From NCBI GenBank assembly GCA_947486185.1, contig CANKTH010000040.1:1-39001 (forward strand): a stretch of DNA of 39,001 bases. Direction: 5' to 3'. Shown here in pieces: positions 34,024 through 39,001 of this stretch. Made by a program: the position numbers and the translations under genes. Positions within the stretch are counted from its first letter, which is position 1, and each line of letters starts with the position of its first letter. The notes beneath the pieces are model-generated. The model was not told where the DNA came from and made no database searches. It saw only the letters and a program-made list of their open reading frames with translations. The stretch comes from Deltaproteobacteria bacterium (GTDB lineage: Bacteria; Myxococcota_A; UBA796; SXON01).

Positions 34024-34554
34024 ATGCACGACCGTTTTCGTATCGAGATCGACCCGGGGGCTATCGAGGAGTCGATGCGCCAGCTCCGGGACCGCGCGCT
34101 CCGGGCGGTGGATCAGGGGCGTTACACCAAGGTCCGGCTCAAGTACAAGGGCAAACCTGTCGCGCCCGACATTCCGCTGGCCGCCCTGATCGCGATGGAG
34201 GGGGCCAGCCTCCTGGTCACCGGGCCGCTCCAGGTCCTCCTCCTGAATCTGGGCGTCAAAGCGTTCATCGAGGTGGAGTTTTTGCACGAGGCCAGCGAGC
34301 GGGTCCGGGAAGGCGTGGAGCTGTTCACGGCCGGGGAGGCCGATGCCGCCGAGGCGAAATACCGAGAAGCTCTCTCCATGAACGCCGAAGATCCGAGTGC
34401 GTGGTACAACCTTGGCGTGCTGTTACGGATCACCGGCCGGCGGGACGAAGCGTTGGCGGCATTTGAAGCCGCTGCCAAGAGCTCCACTCACGCGGACGGC
34501 GTTCGCGCCGCTGAGGCTCTCGAAAAGATGAGGAAGGGGCCGCGTAATCTGTGA
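34024..34554 (+). CDS. TPR-containing protein coupled to sigma-54 activator
   Basis: 176 residues. An N-terminal region (1-90) with a beta hairpin (RYTKVRLKYKGKPV) and a hydrophobic stretch (IPLAALIAMEGASLLVTGPLQVLLLNLGVKAFI) that may be membrane-associated or buried. Then TPR-like helices follow (95-165: ERVREGVELFTAGEADAAEAKYREALSMN, SAWYNLGVLLRITGRRDEALAAFEAA). Its stop overlaps the GTG of the activator gene (GTGA), so the pair is co-translated. It probably serves as a protein-binding partner of the activator, but that is inference. Confidence 0.78.
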   Translation: MHDRFRIEIDPGAIEESMRQLRDRALRAVDQGRYTKVRLKYKGKPVAPDIPLAALIAMEGASLLVTGPLQVLLLNLGVKAFIEVEFLHEASERVREGVELFTAGEADAAEAKYREALSMNAEDPSAWYNLGVLLRITGRRDEALAAFEAAAKSSTHADGVRAAEALEKMRKGPRNL

Positions 34555-36071
34555 CGACTGTGGCCGGCGCCCCCCCGTCTGAGCCCGAAGCCGCGATCAG
34601 CGACGCGCTCCGCGGCGAGCTCTGGCGTGAGGTGAGCCGGCACCTCGATCTGGGGCGCTCGGCGGCCGAGCTCCTGAAGCTGGTTGGCTGCGAACTCTCG
34701 GTGTCCCGGCTCACGGTCCGCCGGTGGGAGCCCGACGCCGGGGCGCTCGTGGTGCTCGTCGTCGCCGCGGTGGGCGCCGGCGGGCCGCAGGTCGAGCGTC
34801 GGCTGGCGCTCCCCACCCCCAAACGTGCCGAGCTGTTGGCCTGGGCGCGCGCGGAGCGACCGATAGGCTGGCGCTCACGAGACGACACCGGACTTGCCCG
34901 CCTGCTGGTCCCTGAGGGCCTGGCGGGGGAGGTGGCGGCGGCGCCGTTGAGCGCGGAGGGGGAGCTGAAGGGCGTACTGGTGCTTCAAGGTCCAGATGCG
35001 CTGGCGGCCGCCCGGGTGCTCCACGAGCCGATGGCGGTCGCGCTGGACAACGACACGCGGATCCATGAGCTGGGCCGGCTCCGTGAGGCGGCGGAGTCCG
35101 ACCGACGCGCGTTGCTGGTGAAGCTTGAACGCCAGGATATGAACGAGGCGATCGTGGGCGCCCAGTCCGGGCTCGCGGCCGTGATGGAGCGCGTGGCGCA
35201 GGTGGCGCGCACCGACGCCCCGGTGCTGATCCTGGGCGAGACGGGCTCGGGCAAGGAGGTGGTAGCGCGGGCGATCCACGACCGCTCCCGTAGGTCGGAA
35301 GGGCCTTTTTTGCGCGTCAACTGCGGGGCGATTCCGGGCGAGCTGGTGGACTCCGAGCTGTTCGGGCACGAAAAAGGTAGCTTTACCGGTGCGATCAGCC
35401 AGAGGCGCGGGTGGTTCGAGCGCGCGGACGGTGGCACGCTGTTTCTCGACGAGGTGGCCGAGCTGCCCGCCGCGGCGCAGGTGCGGCTTTTACGGGTCTT
35501 GCAGGACGGAAGCTTTCAGCGTGTCGGCGGCCAGGAGGGACGGCGCGTCGACGTACGGATCATCGCCGCGACCCACCGGGACATGGGCCAGATGGTCCGA
35601 AACGGCGGCTTTCGTCAGGACCTCTGGTACCGGGTGAGCGTCTTCCCGCTGCACCTGCCGGCGCTGCGGGATCGTCGCGGCGATATCGCAGCGTTGGCAC
35701 AACATTTTGCTGAGCGCGCGGGGCACCGGCTGATGGGTCGGTCGCTCTCGGTGGCGTCCGAAGACCTGGCGCTGCTGCTCGACTATCCGTGGCCGGGAAA
35801 TGTGCGTGAGCTCGCGTCCGTGATCGAGCGCGCGGCGATCCTCGGCGGGGGGCGGCGGTTGGAGTTGGCGGCGGCCTTGGGGATCTCCCCGGGGGGGGCC
35901 GCGGAGCCGGAGTCGGCGCGGGCGCCGGTCGAGGCGGCGCTCCGGCAGGCGTTGGGTCGTATCGAGGGGCCTTTCGGTGCCGCAAAATTGTTAGGTGTGA
36001 ACCCGCATACCTTGAGGTCGCGGATGCGCCGTCTCGGCATCGACTGGTCGGCGTTTCGCCCGCAGCGGTGA
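34551..36071 (+). CDS. Sigma-54-dependent transcription activator (GAF-AAA+-Fis)
   Basis: 506 residues. N-terminal GAF-like sensor (about 15-170), then an AAA+ domain with Walker A GETGSGKE (229-236), a sigma-54 contact loop GSFTGA (276-281; the commoner form is GAFTGA), Walker B GGTLFLDEV and R-finger region (FRQDLWYRVSVFPLHLPALRDR). A Fis-type HTH forms the C-terminus (GAAKLLGVNPHTLRSRMRRLGI). No receiver domain is present, so the GAF domain should sense a small molecule or a partner. It is ATP-dependent and binds DNA upstream of sigma-54 promoters. No convincing -24/-12 promoter was found in the window. The GTG start overlaps the TPR gene's stop. Confidence 0.95.
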   Translation: MTTVAGAPPSEPEAAISDALRGELWREVSRHLDLGRSAAELLKLVGCELSVSRLTVRRWEPDAGALVVLVVAAVGAGGPQVERRLALPTPKRAELLAWARAERPIGWRSRDDTGLARLLVPEGLAGEVAAAPLSAEGELKGVLVLQGPDALAAARVLHEPMAVALDNDTRIHELGRLREAAESDRRALLVKLERQDMNEAIVGAQSGLAAVMERVAQVARTDAPVLILGETGSGKEVVARAIHDRSRRSEGPFLRVNCGAIPGELVDSELFGHEKGSFTGAISQRRGWFERADGGTLFLDEVAELPAAAQVRLLRVLQDGSFQRVGGQEGRRVDVRIIAATHRDMGQMVRNGGFRQDLWYRVSVFPLHLPALRDRRGDIAALAQHFAERAGHRLMGRSLSVASEDLALLLDYPWPGNVRELASVIERAAILGGGRRLELAAALGISPGGAAEPESARAPVEAALRQALGRIEGPFGAAKLLGVNPHTLRSRMRRLGIDWSAFRPQR

Positions 36072-36123
36072 GCGGCGGCGGTGCTCCGGGTCGGTCGTTA
36101 CGAGACGAGCCAGCTCAGCTCGC

Positions 36124-36855
36124 TCACCCCGCCACCAATACCCTTCGCTCGACAAACAGTTGAAACCAACTGCCAAGCTGACCGGCCAACCACGTCGGGT
36201 CGGTGTCGCGGCTCGCTACGGCGAGGGCCTCGGCCAGGCTGCCACCTTGCCCGATCGTGTCCACCAGGGCCCATGCGGCGGGGTGGAGCTCCAGGTGCCG
36301 CACCTGACGCTCCGGCCGGCACAGGATCACCGGGTAATCCCCCTCTTCCAAGCTCGGTAGCTCCTCTTCCATCAGGAGCGCCGATCGCAGGCGATGAACG
36401 GGAAACCGGAACCGTAGCCGCTCGACCGCAGGTGACAGGGCGAGCGCTGGGGTGCCCGTCAGGGCCTCGGGCGGCAGCGGCGGAACGTCCCGCGCCTCAA
36501 AACTGCGGCTGACCGCACATTCCAGCTCGGCCATCTCGATCCATGCCGCGTCGCGGCCGGTCTCGCAGAGGAAACGCGGCAGGTGTTGATGGACACGGTC
36601 GAGCGTCCAGCTCTCGGAGGGATAAGCGTTGAGATAGGCGAACAAGACGGCGTCAGCCTCGTTGCCCCAGAGGTGCAGGCAGCCGGGCAGCTCCTCCCGC
36701 AGCGCGTCGCCCAGGCGGAGCCGGTACTGCTCCTGGTAGATGGCGATCTGTTCGGTGGGGCTGAGGTGCGGACCGCCGGAGAACCAGCTTGTATCGGGCG
36801 TCTCCGCGCCGCGGATCACCTCGACCAACTGACGCCGCCAGTCATCCGGCAACAT
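36124..36855 (-). CDS. DUF2063 (BufC-like) partner of the MNIO protein
   Basis: 243 residues. The N-terminal half (ISPTEQIAIYQEQYRLRLGDALREELPGCLHLWG-like helices) is the putative DNA-binding domain named DUF2063; it is known as BufC in bufferin-type clusters, where it recognises precursor leaders. The C-terminal region adds beta/alpha segments (residues about 170-230). The start overlaps the MNIO stop by 14 nt, so the two are co-translated. With MNIO it forms the maturation core of a RiPP system. It has no transmembrane segment. Confidence 0.85.
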   Translation of the reverse strand: MLPDDWRRQLVEVIRGAETPDTSWFSGGPHLSPTEQIAIYQEQYRLRLGDALREELPGCLHLWGNEADAVLFAYLNAYPSESWTLDRVHQHLPRFLCETGRDAAWIEMAELECAVSRSFEARDVPPLPPEALTGTPALALSPAVERLRFRFPVHRLRSALLMEEELPSLEEGDYPVILCRPERQVRHLELHPAAWALVDTIGQGGSLAEALAVASRDTDPTWLAGQLGSWFQLFVERRVLVAG

Positions 36856-37723
36856 CTGTCGCCTCCTCGGCGCCCGAGAGCGCCCGATCCCGGTGTTGGC
36901 GTGCCAGCTCGGCCTCGGCTTGAAGCCGAGAGAAGCTGGGGATGTTGTCGTCCCACTCGATGAGCGTCGAGACCGGACCTGTGCGGCGGATCAGGTGCCG
37001 GTACAACGCCCACACCGGGTCGATGACCGGCCGGTCGTGGGTGTCGAGGCGCCAGGCCCCACGCTCCATGTGGCCGGCGAGGTGGACCTGCACCACCCGG
37101 TCGGCCGGCACCGCGTCCAGGTAGACCTTGGGGTCAAAGCCGTGATTGATCGAGGAGACGTAGACATTGTTCACGTCGAGCAACATCGCGCAGTCGGCCG
37201 CCTCCACCACCTCGGCGTAGAACGCCCATTCGGGCATCACCGAGTCGGTGTAACCAAGGTAAGAGGAGACATTTTCGAGGGCGAACAGGGTGCCGGTGCG
37301 ATCCTGGATCTCCCGAATCCGCGCGACGACGTGGTCACGCACCGCGGGGGTGTAGGGAAGGGGCAAGAGATCGTGGATCTGCCGCCGGGAAACGCCGGTC
37401 ATACACAGATGGTCGCTGAACCACGGCGGTCGGAGCTCTTGGATGAGCGCGGAGAGCCGTTGAAGGTGCTCCGGGTCGGCGTCGCTCCCCAGCGAGAGGC
37501 TCACGCCGTGGGGCACCACGCGGTAGTGCTCCCGGAGGCGTTCCAGGTAGAAACGGGGAGAACCGCCGTTCACCATGAAGTTTTCGGCGAGCACCTCGAA
37601 CCAGTCCATCGCCGGGCGGTGCTCCACCACCTGGGCGTAGTGCGGCACGCGGTAGCCGACGCCGATACCCAGATCCGGCACGGAAAACCTGGAGACCTTG
37701 GTGGGTGGGTGCGTGGGAGTCAT
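36842..37723 (-). CDS. MNIO (DUF692) multinuclear non-heme iron enzyme, BufB-like
   Basis: 293-residue TIM-barrel enzyme of the DUF692/MbnB family, which uses two or three iron ions to modify cysteines in RiPP precursors. Family motifs: GIGVGYR near the start, WFEVLAENFM, VPHGVSLSLGS, WFSDHLCMTG, ALENVSSYLGY, LLDVNNVYVSSINHG, VQVHLAGH and LIEWDDNIPS, carrying the His/Asp/Glu metal ligands. The start is ATG 37723. Its downstream partner is the DUF2063 gene. A precursor would be expected directly upstream, but the 314-nt spacer there holds only repeats and a possible promoter for the opposite strand. Confidence 0.93.
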   Translation of the reverse strand: MTPTHPPTKVSRFSVPDLGIGVGYRVPHYAQVVEHRPAMDWFEVLAENFMVNGGSPRFYLERLREHYRVVPHGVSLSLGSDADPEHLQRLSALIQELRPPWFSDHLCMTGVSRRQIHDLLPLPYTPAVRDHVVARIREIQDRTGTLFALENVSSYLGYTDSVMPEWAFYAEVVEAADCAMLLDVNNVYVSSINHGFDPKVYLDAVPADRVVQVHLAGHMERGAWRLDTHDRPVIDPVWALYRHLIRRTGPVSTLIEWDDNIPSFSRLQAEAELARQHRDRALSGAEEATDVAG

Positions 37724-37890
37724 TCGCTCGGCGATCTAACCGGTGCGGGCACGGCGGGGCGCGGCGGGGCGCGGGACAGGGGCGGGCTCCGTAGGATGGT
37801 CGGCGACGGCGTGTCAGCGCACAACGACCCGAGCCAGGACAGGGTGTCGGGAGCACGAGCTGTTCGCTCCACATTTGCGAGGAAAAGGGA

Positions 37891-37919
37891 TTGACCGCGC
37901 GGACTCGCTCGGCTACGTA
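37891..37919 (+). promoter_or_regulatory. Possible sigma-70-type promoter of unknown gene
   Basis: TTGACC (37891-37896) with a 17-nt spacer to TACGTA (37914-37919; weak -10). If used, the transcript would start near 37926 and the 20-bp repeats would lie in the leader of the downstream gene. Confidence 0.35.
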
Positions 37920-37946
37920 GAAACCGAGGGGCGCGGATTGCCGAGA

Positions 37947-38010
37947 GGCGTCCGGGCTTTCTCCCTGGCGTCCGGGCTTTCTCCCTGGCGTCCGAGCTTT
38001 CTCCCTGGCG
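37947..38010. repeat. 20-bp tandem repeat, three copies plus remnant
   Basis: Unit GGCGTCCGGGCTTTCTCCCT at 37947-37966 and 37967-37986, and a third with one change (g to a) at 37987-38006, then the first four bases again (38007-38010). It ends 27 nt before the start of the downstream gene. Copies are almost identical, indicating recent duplication. Confidence 0.85.
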
Positions 38011-38037
38011 CCGCCAATCGCCTCGGAGCCTCCCCCA

Positions 38038-38835
38038 ATGGCCTGCAACAAGCGCCTCCCCACGTTCAAGAAAAAAGTCACCATCCTCACGACGGACGAC
38101 GAGTTTCACTGGGATGAAAGCGGCTGGAACTACAGCACCGGCGTCGCGACAGTCGACTTCCTCGCCGATCTCCGCAACACCGTGCTCGGTACCTCAGCCG
38201 CGATCTCGGTGAAGCCCGCGATCCAGTTCGCGCAGGTACGTACCGATCGACCTCACGCCGGCGCTGTGATCACCGCGGGCTCCGTGATCACCGGCGATGG
38301 CCTGACGCATTACCTGGAGACCCTCTCGGCGGGGTCCAAGTTCTGGTGGCGCCGTGGGCTGCGGACCAAGCTCGCCGCGGGCTCCTTCGCCCAGACCGAG
38401 ATCGAGCTCCACACCGCCTTTCGCTCCTGTGGGACCCACTTTCCCACCCGAGAGATCGAGATCTTCCCCTTCAACACGCTCGCCGCGTCGGTTCGCTACA
38501 TCCCGATCACCTCGGTGTTGGACACCTCGGGTGTGAACGTGGCCAAGGGGGCGATCGTCGTGCTTGACAACGCCAACAACAAGCTCGATTTCCGGCTCGC
38601 CGGTCGGGCGTTCAACGACCCGCTGGCGCGCGGGGCGTGGGTCGATCTGGAGGCGGGGTGGTCCACGCCGCCGGCCGGCGATTCGGTGGCCAACACGGGC
38701 GAGGTGAGCCTGTCAGGACTGTCGCTCAGCTCGAACCAGTTCATGGAGCTGGGTGTTGCCACGCGTAAAGACGTGGACGGCAGCGCGAACTCCCGGTGCA
38801 TCTTGCACATCACCCCCGCGATCAAGTACAGCTGA
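38038..38835 (+). CDS. Unknown protein, beta-rich
   Basis: 265 residues, not recognised. It opens MACNKRLPTFKKKVTILTTDDEFHWDE and has no signal peptide. It is rich in beta-forming Thr/Val/Ile/Ala stretches (VGTSAAISVKPAIQFAQVRTDR-like, FPTREIEIFPFNTLAASVRYIPITSVLD, VAKGAIVVLDNANNKLDFRLAG). Only three cysteines are visible. The composition and beta sheet pattern recall phage/R-body or structural capsid-like proteins, but nothing decides it. The start is ATG 38038 (no strong SD is visible: ggagcctcccccA is the closest, with GGAG about 10 nt upstream). Codon use resembles the neighbours. It lies divergent from the MNIO pair. Confidence 0.7.
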   Translation: MACNKRLPTFKKKVTILTTDDEFHWDESGWNYSTGVATVDFLADLRNTVLGTSAAISVKPAIQFAQVRTDRPHAGAVITAGSVITGDGLTHYLETLSAGSKFWWRRGLRTKLAAGSFAQTEIELHTAFRSCGTHFPTREIEIFPFNTLAASVRYIPITSVLDTSGVNVAKGAIVVLDNANNKLDFRLAGRAFNDPLARGAWVDLEAGWSTPPAGDSVANTGEVSLSGLSLSSNQFMELGVATRKDVDGSANSRCILHITPAIKYS

Positions 38836-38912
38836 TCCATGTTGCCGCCCCACTTGTTGCGTTGCAGTCCACCACCCGATCCCTGTTGCACCTTGGCTGA
38901 CACAACGGGCGT

Positions 38913-38939
38913 CGGTTCCCGCCCCTCAGGCGGGAACCG
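38913..38939. terminator. Strong 11-bp hairpin near the end of the window
   Basis: CGGTTCCCGCC and GGCGGGAACCG pair perfectly around a five-base loop CCTCA. It lies 78 nt after the unknown gene and covers the stop of a probable minus-strand gene. No T-run follows on either strand, so it may be a bidirectional structure terminator, an mRNA 3' protection hairpin or part of a mobile-element end. Confidence 0.5.
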
Positions 38940-39001
38940 CCCGTGCGAATCTGCCGTCTGCTTGAACGATGTGCTTCTGGGCGAGCAGCCGCGCGATCGC
39001 C
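38926..39001 (-). CDS. C-terminal end of an unidentified protein (partial)
   Basis: On the minus strand an open frame enters from the right edge and ends with TGA at 38928-38926. The visible 24 residues (AIARLLAQKHIVQADGRF... ending AVPA) have an amphipathic helical look and coding-like composition, but too little is visible to name a family. Confidence 0.3.
   Translation of the reverse strand, partial: AIARLLAQKHIVQADGRFARAVPA

Larger units (their letters stand above)
37724..38037. other. Divergent spacer between MNIO and unknown gene
   Basis: 314 nt without a supported gene. It contains the 20-bp tandem array and a possible promoter for the plus-strand gene, both listed separately. A minus-strand open frame (37720-38109) overlaps the MNIO start by ATGA but encodes low complexity through the repeats; I do not call it. 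Confidence 0.5.

Noticed and set aside
35695..35713. Sigma-54-like element TGGCAC-AACA-TTTTGC inside the activator gene
   Set aside because: The GG-to-GC spacing is 11 nt and not 10, and it lies within the coding sequence pointing into the same gene.
37720..38109. Minus-strand frame overlapping the MNIO start by ATGA, considered as RiPP precursor
   Set aside because: Only one or two cysteines, runs through the 20-bp repeats as KARTPGR-like low complexity, and its 5' part is antisense to the unknown gene. The ATGA overlap may be chance.
1..39001. CRISPR array, insertion sequence, tRNA or rRNA
   Set aside because: No regularly spaced 25-40 bp repeats, no transposase, no cloverleaf-like sequence was recognised by eye; a small RNA gene cannot be excluded without a covariance-model search.

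Overview
The window is a GC-rich, gene-dense bacterial chromosome segment with almost no mobile or selfish DNA. The best taxonomic clues are an ISC operon whose first gene is a MerR-like cysteine protein instead of IscR, a secreted protein with MopE-type acidic repeats and a MYXO-CTERM-like tail, a sigma-54 activator, and several phosphorelay proteins. Together they suggest Myxococcota or another deltaproteobacterial lineage. This is inference from gene content only; no rRNA or other phylogenetic marker is present.

Layout. 1-5146 (+): ISC iron-sulfur operon (regulator fragment, iscS, iscU, iscA, hscB, hscA, fdx). 5140-7438 (-): EamA transporter, small lipoprotein, thyX. 7529-14374 (+): zinc-ribbon coiled-coil protein, TPR protein, VWA lipoprotein, 7TM hybrid histidine kinase with HPt domain. 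14393-22819 (-): a tightly packed leucine/isovalerate-type acyl-CoA carboxylation operon. It encodes an MCC-type carboxyltransferase, biotin carboxylase and biotin carrier as two separate genes, a crotonase and a BKACE/DUF849 enzyme. It is bracketed by a signalling protein with PAS domains and dead catalytic sites (upstream) and a receiver protein (downstream, ATGA-coupled). 22883-27632 (-): membrane protein of GT-C type, COG0523 GTPase, lipoprotein, aminotransferase. 27633-30164: repeat-bearing intergenic region and a large acidic-repeat surface protein (-). 30338-32553 (+): membrane-anchored phospholipase C/S1-P1-like protein and a peroxiredoxin. 32799-33926: SinR/Cas2-like small protein (-) divergent from a FabL-type reductase (+). 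34024-36071 (+): TPR protein coupled to a sigma-54 activator. 36124-37723 (-): DUF2063 (BufC-like) and DUF692 (MNIO, BufB-like) pair, the core of a RiPP-modifying system, without a recognisable precursor. 38038-38835 (+): unknown protein preceded by a 20-bp tandem repeat. The last bases hold the probable end of a minus-strand gene and a strong hairpin.

How the genes work together. The ISC genes form one complete assembly line: sulfur donor, scaffold, carrier, co-chaperone, chaperone and ferredoxin. The carboxylase block would take 3-methylcrotonyl-CoA to 3-methylglutaconyl-CoA and then HMG-CoA. HMG-CoA lyase is absent and a BKACE enzyme sits in its place. Nearly every junction in that block is an ATGA overlap, so the receiver protein appears co-translated with the metabolic genes.

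The most interesting points are the phosphorylation-dead sensor and the receiver flanking the carboxylase operon, the carboxylase alpha subunit split at its BC/BCCP hinge, the orphan MNIO/DUF2063 pair, and three different short tandem-repeat arrays in intergenic DNA.
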